64,000 nt of DNA from NCBI RefSeq assembly GCF_011386835.1, contig NC_088797.1:93320264-93384263 (forward strand). Direction: 5' to 3'. This DNA comes from Chrysemys picta bellii. Lineage: Eukaryota; Chordata; Testudines; Emydidae. Made by a program: the position numbers and the translations under genes. This document shows, piece by piece, positions 24,101 through 37,392 of the stretch (its first letter is position 1; each line of letters opens with the position of its first letter). Under the pieces are notes generated by a model, which saw nothing but the letters and a program-made list of their open reading frames with translations, was not told where the DNA came from and made no database searches.

Positions 24101-25239
24101 GCCAGTGGCTAGTGTAGCCCCAACTCAGAATCACAAAACCTAAGATATACCATCCCCCATGCTCATCCTTCTTCCCTCATACTGTACCCTTGCTGGACTC
24201 CTGCCTTTTCCTTCCCTTGCTATGGCTGAGCTAAGCCCCTTATCAATTGCTAGCTCTCTAAATATTAAAATAGTTTCTCCCCTTCTCACCCCCTCTTTAA
24301 GTTATTTAGGAGTGGGATTCCTGGTGTGCAGAGCAAACAGTGAGTGGCTGGTGCTCAAATGGTTTAATCTGAATGTCCTGGCTCAGTTGTGTCAATGACA
24401 TGCCTAAGGCAGGAGTGCCTAGTTGAACAAAAATGGAGCATCTAAAATTTAGAAAATCAATTAAAATTACTAATCCCTTCACCATCCCCTGGCCCTGATG
24501 CTTGGACTACTCAGCCTCTAGACCACACAGGGGACTTGAACACAGCAAGCTGATGTGAAAATTCCCTGAGCATCCAAACATGCTAAATCCCACAAGGAGC
24601 ACAGAGCAGGCCATTTGTACCAGAACAAGCTTTTGAAACTTCTGGCAATATCATTTAGACCACAGAATGTAGTTAGTTAACAAGTGCCGTGTAAACATCT
24701 ATTGCTAAACATGTATTTTAATAGAAAAAGGTGTCTAGTGCTGGCAGTTAGTAATCCCAGAAAATGCAAGTAACTGGAAATGGACCTGAACTGGAATTAT
24801 CTATAGCCTAACATTTTTAGGTTCTCATGCTAGTTTGAAGAGTGAAATCCTATTCTCCTTTTGAAAGGTTGAAGAAGGAGGTAGAGGTAAGATGCAAGAT
24901 ACCAGCACAGCCAGGACATGAGAGTTACTACTGCCTAGGCACAATCATAACCACAGGCTTCTGTGTACTTGGTTTTTGTTTCAGACTCATTAGCCATATC
25001 TTCCTGTTCACCTTCCTCTCTTCATTCCTACAGAGGGTGGTCACCAAGAAGCACAGCTGTGTTGCATGCAAGGAGATGCTGAGTGTCCGTCCCCCCCCCA
25101 ACCCCCATAGCCTTTTTGCTTTTCCTCTCATCCTGATGGTTTCACTGTAGAAAGAACGTGAGTTCTTTGCCTCAAGTATTGGAACTTCTATTTCTTATAG
25201 GTCAGTAGAAGTGGTGCCGCATGTATACTACATAAACAA
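24101..25239. other. Non-coding stretch
   Basis: No gene or delimited repeat recognised. A pyrimidine-rich run lies around 25090. Confidence 0.4.
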
Positions 25240-25725
25240 ATTGGAAAGGACTGCCTAGGAAATGGTACTGTGGAAAGGGATCTGGGGGTTATAGTGGATC
25301 ATAAGCTAAATGAGTCAACAATATAATACTGCTGCAAAAAAAGCAAACATCATTCTGGGATTTATTTGCAGGAGTGTTGTAAGCAAGACACAAGAAGTAA
25401 TTCTTTCATTCTACTCTGCGCTGATATAACCTCAGCTGGAGTATTGTGTCCAGTTCTGGGTACCACATTTCAGGAAAGAAGTGGAAGAAGGAGAAAGTCC
25501 AGAGAAGAGCAACAAAAATGATTAAAGGTCTAGAAAACATGACCTATGAGGGAAAATTGAAAAAAAATGGGTTTGTTTAGTCTGGAAAAAAAAAGACAGA
25601 GGGGACATGATAAGTCCTCAAGTACATAAAAGGCTGTTATAAGGAAGAGGGTGAAAAATTGTTATCCTTAACCTCTGAAGATCAAACAAGAAGCAATAAG
25701 CTTAAATTGAAGCAAAGGCAACTCC
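25240..25725 (+). mobile_element. CR1 LINE 3' region
   Basis: Plus-strand CR1 blocks in order: GGAAAGGGATCTGGGGGTTA near 25273, AGCAAACATCATTCTGGGAT near 25342, CAGTTCTGGGTACCACATTT near 25451, and AATGATTAAAGGTCTAGAAA near 25517. These belong to the C-terminal end of the CR1 reverse transcriptase and its 3' part. The frame is broken by stops and indels. Confidence 0.9.
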
Positions 25726-27469
25726 TGATGTTTTCCCCTCCATATTGTGAAATCCTCCCTATAAGGGGCTTGTAGGGCTTGCCATGGTAGCATGGACTAG
25801 TGGCAGCACAAAAGCATAAGGCATCTGTGTACCTATCCCCTATTCATCCCAGCTTAAACATATGGAATTCCAGCGTTCTTTTGTCACACAATGAGAAGGA
25901 AACTCCTTGAATGGAAACCTGCAATTGCCTTTACCCTGTGTGTTTGATTCCCACTTAAATAGCAGTAAAAATTTCAAAGGAATGAAAATTCTAACATTTC
26001 TGCCAGAGAAGGGTGTGTAGGGATAGCATAGGCTGCCATTGTCATTAGTAGGCTAGATTCTCAACTGGTATATGTTAGTTCCATTGACTTCTCCCACTTT
26101 AAACAGACTTCACTGGAGCTACACCACCTGAACAACTGGTCCTATGTCTGTAATACTTTGCTTTACAAATATCCATTTAAATTTTAAGATATATGCTCTC
26201 AGTTTACATAATGAGCATATTTTCCTCTAGCGATGAAGTCCCAGCTGTGCACTCATGGACAATACTCACCTCCAGAGAGGCCCAATTGACTCCTCAGGTC
26301 ATGACTTTAAACAATCTGGTCTCCAGTGAAGTGATGTTAAAGAAAAATGCTTCCAACTTGAAGATTGTAAGACTAAGGGGGCTATTTTCAATGGGCAATC
26401 ACTTCTATTAATGAGCGTAACTCATCTGTAATTTGTTAGCATCAATGACAACTAATGTTTACAAGTTAACATTTCTAGCAACTTCTATTTTACAGAATGT
26501 AATTTTATCCCCCCCCCCCCAAGTTTTGGGCAACTTAAATTTATTAATAGAAATACATGAAGATGAATGGAGCTGAAGGCTCTGTGATAGACTCTAGCTT
26601 TGTTTTCCCACCGCTGCTGTGCTGATGTTACTGTTCCCTCTCAAGAGGGCAGCCTTCATTTGAACCCATGTTTATTTAGAAAGCCATTTAGCTTTATGAC
26701 TGAATTGCATTGCAGTGCTCCAAAATAAAACAGCCTGGATTCAGGACTCTCCAGTGTAAACTCTGTGTAGAATTTCAAGAGTTAAAAATAGGAATAACTT
26801 TTAGAGATACCATGGTGCACTGCTTTTGTAGTCAGAAAATGTGTTTTATCTTATATACAAGTTCTCCCTTCCAATGCACATGCAATCACCTCCCATAAAC
26901 TTTAATATGCTCCCACAGGAGTGGTTAGAGGTTGCAAAAAGCATAAAAACAGCATAAAGCATATTACAAGACTGTATGCTACAAGCATATGCCTGTGCTG
27001 CTAGAGGTGAGGTAGTGTCTAGTGATAAGTATGCACCAGAAGATTCAATAGTCATTAAACAAATACTACAACCACCACCTGTACTGTTCTGGTTTCTTGG
27101 TCTGTGTGCCAAGGATTTTGTCCCTACATTTTACTCTGAACTTTGAATTTCCTGGCTTTTTTCCAGTTATGCTTTTTTTAAAATAATTTCTTTATTGCCA
27201 ACTTGTGCCATTGCAACACTATCAAATTGATAAATATAATGCAGTGTCGGTGAGATTTGTTTGGCTTATTAACATGACTCAGTTCCACTGTTTAGAAAAT
27301 AGATTCTGCTCACTTTGGGTAAACCCCTCTGTTATCTAACCACATTGCAGAGATTGGCTAGTTCCTTTAAAAACTAGCCAAACAGTGGTATGGTACTTTT
27401 CCAATTCTAAAGTATCAGTAAACTGTATAAATATTTGAAATTCCTGAAAACAAACCCTAGAAATTTTAG
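25726..27469. other. Non-coding stretch
   Basis: No gene recognised. It contains a run of 12 cytosines at 26509-26520. Confidence 0.4.
26509..26520. repeat. Poly-C run
   Basis: Twelve consecutive C residues. This is a simple repeat, and the number may vary between individuals or reads. Confidence 0.8.
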
Positions 27470-27479
27470 TTTATTACTA

Positions 27480-27571
27480 AAAAGCAAAAAAGAGTCCTGT
27501 GGCACCTTATAGACTAACAAATGTATTGGAGCATAAGCTTTCGTGAGTGAATACCCACTTTGTCAGACGCA
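27480..27571 (-). mobile_element. Short dispersed repeat with 10-bp target duplication
   Basis: A 92-bp block containing GAGTCCTGTGGCACCTTATA and then GAGCATAAGCTTTCGTGAG. It is flanked by the perfect direct repeat TTTATTACTA (27470-27479 and 27572-27581). It matches part of the longer element at 59766-60221 in the opposite orientation. The flanking duplication shows that this block inserted as a unit. Confidence 0.8.
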
Positions 27572-27581
27572 TTTATTACTA

Positions 27582-30500
27582 GCTCAGTTCAATGGCATGA
27601 TAGAAAACTTCCCAAAGTCCAGAACCCTTATTACGGCCCAAACCTGCTACTATTTGTACCAATTGGAATGCTACTACCCTGAACAGTCTAACTGATGCAA
27701 GACAGAATAGTAACTGCAGTAAACATGTGCAGGATTAGATCTTTAGTGTTATATATTTAAACTTTAATGAACATGGTGACTCACATTAGAGCACACTCTG
27801 TCAAGTCATTCAAGTATATTGAATTCCACTATTAAATTGTGCTAAAGAGATTTGAAACTGAAATAAAATATTTTCCATTATACAGTAACTTCATTCATAA
27901 TTTCAGGGAATCTAAGGGAAATTTTCCTTTACTTACTAATTCTTATTTTGAGATCTTTTATGCCAGTCCAAATGCCTGCCATCAGATGGAAACAATACCT
28001 GGAAACTTTTCTGTTAGACTTCATGATCACGTCTCTTTGCACTTGCCTCCAACTGTGGCAAATTCATTCAAAAGCAGTGATTTTCCACTCTCCGAGAAAT
28101 ATTTACAATCTGCTCAAGTGATAAAATGTACTGCCTGTTCCAGCTATCTGAAGAACAGATAGGGATGGTTAGGTTTTGTCTATATGAGTGATTTTCAACC
28201 TTTTTTCATTTGTGAATTTTGAATGGATGTGCAGACCCCTTTGGAAATCTTAGACATTGTCTGCTGACCCCCGGGGTCCATGGACCACAGGTTAAAAAAC
28301 TCTGGTCTATACCAGCAATTTGCTATCCTTGGCTATATTATTGCTGTCACCAGATGGCACTGTTATACATAGTCTTACAGGTTTTTTTAAGCAGGAGAGC
28401 AAATTTTTAGAAAATTGTAGGTTGTTGCTTTTCTTATTGAGTTTCTTGGGGAAGCGTAGGTGCCGAGCAGCAAAGGAAATTGTTCTCTTCCTTAATCTAA
28501 CTAGAGTTAACTTTTAGGGTAGAGTTGCTCTTTTGGACCCAGGTGTTTGGATTTGAGCTGAGAACCCTGAAAGAGGGAATTTCCTGCATGCTGTTTGCAA
28601 CCACCTCTGGTCCAGGACCTTGTAAATAGGACAAGTTGCATGAAGAATATACCCAGCCTCTGCATTACTAATTTCTCCTCCATTGGGAAGTCATCATGCA
28701 AGTCTCCAAAATATGCTATTTCTCAAAGGGGCAATGTTTTTTCTTGTTGGTTTATATATGTGATGGTGTTTGCATTGTCTAACTATTCTCACTGATGCAT
28801 GTAAGCCTTGGGTCATAGTGCAAAAGAATAAGTGACCACTTTAATCAAGAAGTGGTATCAACCACTTCCTGTTTTGTCTATGACTCAGTATTCCTCCCAT
28901 GGGGAGGATTTCATGGGGGCGAGGCAAGAAGGGGGGCGCTCATGGGAATTTCTAACTAGTTTTTATCTTTCTACATTTATCAGAGGAAGTGTGGCAGACT
29001 GGGATAGAGCTACTCATTTCTGGAAATCCTTGGAGAATGGCTTCCTACAAGAGGAAATCTTAAAAACAACTATTTTAAAATGCAGGCAATAAAACATTTC
29101 AAAACGATAATCCCCGAAGAGCCTGCATTCACTGTTCTCTCATCAGTAGGTATTTAGTCATTGTTCCCCTGGTCCTGCTCATCACTGTGGATTCCATGGC
29201 GAGTCCTTATTACCTAAATACTTCCCATTGTGACAAGAGTAATGCAAGATCTTTTGGGATAGGATAGGCACTCATATGATGTTATAAGAAGAAGAGGAAG
29301 GATTTGCTCCTGGAAGCAAAATTTTCTGATGGCATAGCAAATTATAGTTTGGGACTGAAGTGCACCAGAGCTCAGAAGCAGCTGTGGCCAGTTTTTCCTT
29401 ACATTAAAGGAGCATGCAACTGAAAAATTGTTTTAGCAGTTTAAGATTTGTGCAGGATTTGGGGGTCTTTTTTAAAACCACCAGAACACAATGCATTTCT
29501 CACCCCTAACACCCCCCTTATTTCTTGCTGGAACTATAGTTTTAAAAGGTTTAACTGTTGCATTTTAAAGGTATTGTGTATTTTGGTTCATTTGCAACTG
29601 AGATTTATTCTTAGAGGAATGGGGGTGAACAGAAATCATCTTTCAGCACCTACCAATGAAATTTTTGTGTGCAAACTCAACTGCTAGAGAGCACTACTTG
29701 GGATCTTTAAAATTTATTTCCATACATATTGGCTGTATGTTCATAAGTGTTATTCTGTGAAAGACATAATTAGCCTTGAGATTTCTTTGCAATGAGCAAT
29801 GTGTTTTCGTCCTACTTCCCACTGTAGTTATTACTCTGTTTATTTGGAGAACAAATAAGGTTGTGACACTCATCAATTTTCTAAGTTGTAAGACCCTATT
29901 CAGTTTATGGACTGAAAGCTTGTGTTATGTAATACGGACAAAGTTCTTATTCAGATATATACTAGACTTAAATATTGTATTTATTGCTAAATACCTGAAC
30001 AAAAGTAGTATGTAAGACTGGGTAGGTATCATTCAGATTAGATAGGACACCCCTATGTTCAAGAGCTACATCAGAACCCTGTTAAGAGAACAAAGTTAAA
30101 GAATCTGATCTTTAAAGTAAGGATGAGTTAACCAGGAAATTAGATAAAAAAAACTAAACAGTAATCAATTTCAAAATGGTATTACATTCCCAGCTTATAT
30201 ACTTCTATTCAAGTAAAATTCTGATCTAGAATTTGAATTTTGTAAACAAATGTAGTTTATGTAGATATTGTCTGAGCTGCAGTGACCCAATTATCTGGTC
30301 AAAGGGCTGCATGGAACTGAGAGATAGGGTGAGTTAAAGTTTAACCTGCAGGGACTGTAAACCAAGCTGAGGCTGCTGAACCTTTGGAGTTTGATATGAT
30401 GATTAGAGAATAACCAGAGTGACACGTCGCAAATTCCCCATAATCAAGGAGAACTTTTCCGGGTGGTGATCTCTGAAATTGCTCAGGTACAGTCCATGTT

Positions 30501-32920
30501 GTTTGGTTTTTCCATCTTAAGTTTCTAAAAAGAGGGAATATTGTTATCTAGCTAAAAGCAGCTTTCATCGCTATCTGCTTTACTCGGATTTGTAAGGAGT
30601 GTTTTAATTACAGCTTGCTTGCTTTCTACAAAGGAGCCATTGGGAAATTTTAATGCACATGTTAGAGAATATAGGAAGCACCCGCATTCACAATTTTCAC
30701 ATGTTCTGCTTATTTCTTGAGTTAATTTCCCTAACTCAGAAACAATGAGGGCATGAGCACTCTGGGAAGCTTACCACCACTGAACATCACAGGCTGTGCT
30801 AGATTGCTCATTGTTGTGTCAGACAGAAAAGTGCTGAAGCAGACATAGTAGTGACAACAGCTAGAGTCTGCACTTCTTGCTCTTGATCAGATTTCACATC
30901 AATTTATAGTCTTTATACCCCAGGCTCTTCAGCTGGTGACCCCCAAAGCTTTTGCAAGCCCCAGAAAGCAAGATGGGGCAGTCAAAGAACTCCACCTGCC
31001 CAACGTTGCCATCATTTCTGTACGGATAATGAAAAGGTGATCCCTTTTCTGAACAGGAGCAAAATGTGGTTGGTCGCTTTCATCTATTAAGAAATTAGAC
31101 TGACAGGGAGAGAAGGGAGATTTTATCCAAGACAATTCACTTTTGAGTTGTTAAATCACAGCTTTCCATTGCTAATCATTAGGGACATTGGATCTTTTCA
31201 CCAAGAAGCTAGGTATATCTCCCAAGATCTATTTTTACAATATTTCTTCATCCTTTTATAAAATGTTACTCTCCATTTTATAGGCAATCACTGCTCCAAA
31301 ATACCTGAGTTCATATACACAACTTCATCAAAACAGGGGGGGAAAGTATAATGTTTAATATATTAAGCTTCTCAAATTGTTTCTCCTTCCCCCTCCCCCA
31401 AGATATATACAAGGCTTCAAAGATCACACATGTGGGTGTGAGGTTGACTTCTTTATTAAATGAATCAAAAGTCTTAGATTTTTTTGATGTTTAAAATAAA
31501 AAGGGGAGTAGATTCAGTAACAAACTTTACCTTTAGAAGGAGTTTTTTGGCATGTTTATGGTTTTTTCTGTAATAGCATTGTGTTGATTGTTTCTGTCAT
31601 ATTCAAAAGCCCCAAACAATTGGTAATGAACAAATATTTAATTATGTGGTCTAAGATCTTAATTATGTGGTCTAAGATATGCATAAGCTATTTTTCAAGA
31701 GTAAATAAGATATGTAAATGGAGTGTGCACAAGCTTTTAGTTTATATTAATATTCATCTTGTAAAGAATCTGTGGACTGTAATCACTACCCACCACATTT
31801 GTGGCTTTTTTGAATAGCCTAAATGTAGTTTAGCTCTCTCCCCATTTTACTACCCCTATTGACACTGAGTAGTAATCATTTTCATTATGACCATGTGAAG
31901 ATAGATACTATATGTAAGGGTGTCAGAATTAAGCTTTGTGGTTGTACTGCTAGTACAGGTTGTACTGCAAACACAACCAACCAAAGTGCTTAGAACCCTA
32001 AGTGTTTTCAGGACAGGTATCACAGAGCCTGGGGGAAAACGAAACATTTCTGCTCTCTGGATTAATTGGAAAAAAATAGTTTAAGAAAGAATACTTTGTT
32101 AATGAAGAATCATAGCTGAGGCCTTAAAAGGAGGTGAAAGGTATCCTTAAAATTCCAGTTATGAACTGAATGCCTTCTCAAGTAAATATGCATTCTTAGT
32201 TAGTGAATTCAGTAGCCGTTTTCAAAGAATGCTATTCTTCACAAGCAGTGGTAGTGCTGTGAGTATGACAGCAAAATGGCCTTCATTAGATGTGTCTTTG
32301 AATGACTCAATATGTTCAAACAAGACACTATATTGATCTACACAGGATAAACACCATTTTGTTATCTTATTCATGGAAACAGTAACTAGGTTTCTCTAAA
32401 GAGCATTGCTAACATTCAAGACCTGAATGCAAAGAGTAGTATATTGGAAATGGAAATTTCCATCTGAGTAAGAAATTATTTCAAGGTATCAGCTGCTTTG
32501 TGGTAGACTGATCTTTGTACAATGCATATTGAAGTGTCATAAGTACATAATTTGAGCATTGAGAACTTCTCTATCCAAAGCACATTCAATATTGTGAATT
32601 TATCCTTTCTCCCTGTTCAGTGCCACAGAGAACAGTCACATGACAAACTAATTGATTGATGCTGAGCAGTTGCACAGTAGTGGAGCCAGGTTTTGTAACT
32701 AAGAGGAGTTGGGGGAGGGGAGGAGGTAGGTTGAATAATTGAAAAATGTGTTTGAAAAAGTACCATGCATACACCTAAAGGGCTTGGGGTGGGGGAAGGG
32801 AGACCATCCCCTTTGCCCCTCTGTTGGTTCTGCCACTGCAGCAGCTACTCCCACTGACTTGCATATGTTCAGCTCCTCTCAGGACTTGGCTCAATATAAT
32901 TTGATTTTTGAAATAGCAAC
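27582..32920. other. Long non-coding stretch
   Basis: More than 5 kb of AT-rich sequence with no recognisable gene, structured RNA or well-bounded transposon. Frames of up to 107 codons occur, as expected by chance, without domains. Confidence 0.4.
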
Positions 32921-32921
32921 A

Positions 32922-32972
32922 TTTATATAGTGCCTTTCATCCTGAAAGATCACAAAGTACTTTACAAACTCT
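32922..32972. repeat. Ancient dispersed repeat fragment (tentative)
   Basis: Contains ATTTATATAGTGCCTTTCATCC and AAAGTACTTTACAAA (quoted in shortened parts), resembling a widely scattered amniote repeat core. It is too short for a family call. Confidence 0.3.
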
Positions 32973-35899
32973 GCCTTTCTCACTCTCAAGACTCATCACT
33001 TCACCTACCAAACTGCACTTATTTCTAAAAACACAAAAAGAGCTACACACCGTTTTAGGAAATGAAGTCTAGAGTACTGAACCATTTGAAGTTGCAAGGG
33101 GATTTCAGTAGGCAGAACACAACTATTCACATTGGAATTTGGGGTTTAACAATCCCAGTCTAACAAGAAGATACCTCTGAAGACCATGAGTGATCAGAAC
33201 CTCATTGTCACACTTAATCTGAAAAATAGCTCTAATATTTTATATTACCACACCTATTCCGTCCTTTAAAATGAAGCATAATGTTCAGCAGAGCTTCCCC
33301 AAACCATCAGCACTCAAAAAAATTATACTTAAGGAGCAAGTGTTCCCTGAATGCTTATCGCCTCAGGAAAACATAGTAGATGAAAGATTCATAGTTTGTA
33401 AACAGATACTATAGACGACTAGAGTAAAATGACATAAACAAAATAGTACTACAATAAACTTGGATTTTTCTTATTTTGGGGATGTATTATGCCTATGTTT
33501 ACATTTCAAAGTATTTTAACATAGTAAGGTGAAAGAAAATCATTTAGAACAGAAAAAATATTAGAGCACTTGCCAAATGGGTGTAGGGGGTGGAATCAAT
33601 CCAGTATTCCTGGCTCTGAGTCAGTAATAACTAGGAAATATATTTTCAACAGTGTGATGTCACAAATGTAACTTAACTACTTGAGTGATCACTGTTCATT
33701 AAGATGTATTTATAAACATACGCATTGATTTAAATGCAGTCATTAACAGCTTTATAATGATGAGTACTGAAATTGGTTTTCCCCTGTTGCAATGTCCATT
33801 TCTTAACTGATTATTGGCTTCAGCAAGAAACAAGAGGGAAAGTAATAATTATCCCCTCAACTTCTGTGGCAGCAATTCTCCTGGATGCTGTCATGTTACC
33901 CAAGGTATACTCAGTAAGAGTAGACCAGCAGGCAGGCTATAGTGGTAAGGCTGTATTCCTAGTAGTGTAGAATATGGTAATATTGCACTGTTGTAGCATC
34001 AGATATTAATCCTGGGTCATTGTAGGTCCAACTGCTTGTGGGAACATGTTTTTATTTAATTTATAAACGCATTTTGTGGGAGTCATGGGAGTTCTGGGTT
34101 GGAAGATGTCCCCAATATACATGAAACAGCAAGAGCTAGAGCAAGGTTTAGGGGAGGATGATTCGTCCCTCACATGGCAGCTTGTCAAAGCACAAAGCAG
34201 AATAGAGGTTGGAAGGGACGAATTGGGGTTGCCAACCCTCCAGGATTGTCTAGCAGGCTCCAGGAATAAAAGATTAATCTGTAGTTAATTATTATATCGT
34301 TCGTTCAGCAGTCAAGTAATGTTTTCTGGTAGATTACAAAACTGAATTACAAATCAATTTTCAAAAAATTATGTGTGAATTTAATTGGTTAAAAGTTAAT
34401 CCACTATCGGTATATGGCACGGATAGCTTCTACCTATTGAAAGACACTATTTTTTTTTTAATCTTAGCAGCAGCAACAAACCAAGTCTCTAGAACAATCA
34501 GAGTTTAAGAGGGCAATAGCATAACTCAGCAGTACCTACTTCCTATTTTATTTGCCATCCATTTTGAAGGATTTTTATAGCAGTCGGTGAAAATGTTATG
34601 CTGTGTATTAAGTTCAGAGATCATTATTTCTGCTTACCTCTCAGAAAGAATTTTAGGAAATGTTTTTGGAACATGATAGGCAAGGATTTCCTCACAGGCT
34701 CCTTTAGAAAATCAATTAAAAATAGTCAACACCAGATTCCACAGTGATTAATACCTTGTGTTATCCTGAAAGTACCTCACCTGTTAGTTCGAACAGCTTG
34801 CTGAAAGTAGGTTTTTCACTGGAGTTCATGAACAGCTACTGACATACTGTGGTCTAAACAAATTGATCCAATCCAAGGATTTAAAAAATAAGGGTAATCG
34901 TGATTTCACATATAATGAAAGCCATTTATTTTTTGCTAGTATAGCACAGTGCAAAAGCTGCTGCCAGCATTGTACATACCTCTCAAATCTGAAGCAGGAT
35001 TGAGTGTTTTGGATGGTGGTTATATGTTACAGTATATACCTATTATACATTCTACAGTAGTCTTCAACATATCAGATCAGTATAAATACATATCCATTAC
35101 ATTTTAAGAACAGTCTGAAATTCACTGCTGTGCAGACTGTCAGCATAATGCCCTTACATTGCATAAGTTACCAAAACACACAGTAATCTCTAAAGGAGTG
35201 TGACAATACCAAACAGTCATAAATCCATACTATGTGCATTTTTTTACCAGATAATATACAGTCAGAGTAAAGTCTTCCCACCAGACAAATGTTTCCAAAG
35301 AGAGGCTAAAATGACTGGACTTTAGTAAATCATTTACTTTCAGCTGCTATAGTCACCAAAAAGCAAGTTACAACACAAGCTGGTTTGCTTCTGCTACCTT
35401 AGGAGAAATAGTAAATTTCAGTATTGGGTATCTTTGAGATCAGTTAATTTACAATTTTAACTGTAAATATAATTTTTAAATTGATAAGGTATAAATTAAT
35501 GTTCTCAGAGTACAGCACAAAAGATCACAACCAAGAAGCAAATGTCATGAAAAATGTATCATCTTTTATAGGTAATAAACAAGCTACTTCCAGCTGAGAG
35601 ATTCCTGGAAGTTTTGAAAACTGATCATGTCACATGTATCATGTCTTACAACAATAAATATAGTAACTTGTAGAATATTTAGCAGAGTGCAAAGAAGGAA
35701 AGCATGTTTATCAGATACTAATAAATGGTTAAACGAAAGTGAGAATTGCATAGCGCTGTACATTTTAAGGGATTATTATGATGATTACTCGGACCTCCTT
35801 TCTAACACAGCCCAAAGAATTTCACCCAGAAATTTCTGCCAAATTTTGTGCTTGAGCGATAACACATTTTTGTACACATCACATCTAATCTTTAAAGAC
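32973..35899. other. Non-coding stretch
   Basis: No gene recognised. Near 34226-34290 the block GGGTTGCCAACCCTCCAGG followed by a TTAATCTGTAGTTAA-type segment resembles a common turtle repeat, but no ends or target duplication can be fixed. Confidence 0.4.
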
Positions 35900-36310
35900 T
35901 TCAAGTGATGAGTAATCAACTGTATCCCTTGGTAAGTTGTTCCAATGGCTAATTGCCCTCAGTGTTAAAAATTTAACTCCTTAAATTAAGGCTAGAAATA
36001 TTTTCACCTTCCAGACACTGGATCCTGTTATGCCTTTGCTACCTAAAAGAGTTCTCTACCATCAGAAATCTCCTCATATTGGTGCATCTAGACCACGAAG
36101 ACATCATCTCTTCATTCTTTCTTTGAAAAGCCAAATAGATAGAATTTCTTAAGTCCTTTACTGTAAGACAAATTTTCCAGACCTCAAATCATTCTCGTAG
36201 CTCTTTTCTGAAACCATTTTGCAGTTATGAGAAAATGGTGAAGAGAGTTCATACAGTAAAGTACTTATAGCATTCTGGATACTTGGATTCAATGTATTAT
36301 TAAATTCATG
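35900..36310 (-). mobile_element. CR1 LINE fragment, antisense
   Basis: The plus strand shows CR1 reverse-complement blocks: GTTCCAATGGCTAATTGCCC near 35939, then a CACTGGATCCTGTTATGCCT-type block near 36016, and TTTTCCAGACCTCAAATCATTC in mutated form near 36172. It is an old, substitution-rich copy belonging to a subfamily different from the one at 15725. Confidence 0.7.
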
Positions 36311-37308
36311 CCTGAGCAGAAGGCTAATACAGACCTGTGCAGCATTCAAATGGGCAAATGTGAATTCATTCATGGGAACCTACATGGGATTTCGGAAATG
36401 TACAGATCAGGAGCTGGGGCTACTTCATACCACATTAACTGAAAAAAAGGCTGTTACAGTAGTTCTCTATTTAGGTCACTGCAGAGGACAGAGACAGCAC
36501 TAAAGTAACAACCTGAAAAATTCAGCTGCTATGGAAACACACTTGTGTAAGTGACTCATTAGAATGCAACAATTCAGCTTGCCTCACTCACAGATTCCAG
36601 TAGGCCTACCAATAGAAGTAAGGCAAGTGGGGTTTGACCTGTGATCTTTACATCTAGATAAATATATTTCCTAATGTAGTCTATGATACACAGCATAAAA
36701 AATATGACTCACCCATAGCAGAGGAGTACACAGTGCAGTTTGTGCACCATGGTAGCCTTCGTTGTCCCTAATATTCATTCTGCTACATTCCATGTCAGTT
36801 CCCTGGCATACGTTACACTGGCTGCTTGCTAATGGTCTCAAAAGGACCAGTGTCAGATTGGAATCAGCTGAGCATAAGAAATCCCTAGCCATATCCTTTA
36901 TCCTGTCAGCAGGGAGCGAGGGTAGGAAAGAATCCATTATATAACCTTTTTGCCACTTGCTGATTGCCCTACACAAATTAAAAAAAAATCCTTCATTAGA
37001 TAGCACTTGATTTATATGATAAACTTCACAATCGTTTAGGGCACAAATACAGAGCTATTTACCGCAGTGGACAGTAGAGGCCTGATACAGGGAGGTGTCT
37101 GAATAACATTTGATATTACTGCTAAAGGGGTTTTGCTGTGTGATCACAGTTGGGTATGGACGGGAATATTGCTCAACTGATTTTGGTTATACCCCATAGT
37201 CTTCCACTGTGGAATTCTTCTTGGACCATTTGGTTTCATCTCTGTTCCTCTTCAGTTTTTATATATTCCTTAATGAAAAATTTGGGTGTAGGGCATCACT
37301 GTTATACT
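36311..37308. other. Non-coding stretch
   Basis: No gene or bounded repeat recognised. A 111-codon minus-strand frame near 36671-37006 has no recognisable domain. Confidence 0.4.
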
Positions 37309-37392
37309 AATCATAGAATCATAGAACTGTAAGGGACCTCGAGAGGTCATCTAGTCCAGTCCCCTGCACTCATGGCAGGACTAAGTGTTATC
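37309..37392 (-). mobile_element. CR1 LINE 3' tail, antisense
   Basis: Starts with CATAGAATCATAGAA, the reverse complement of the octamer repeats (ATTCTATG) that terminate CR1 elements. GGGACCTCGAGAGGTCATCT and then CTAGTCCAGTCCCCTGC follow. It is a 5'-truncated CR1 tail of less than 90 bp. Confidence 0.85.
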
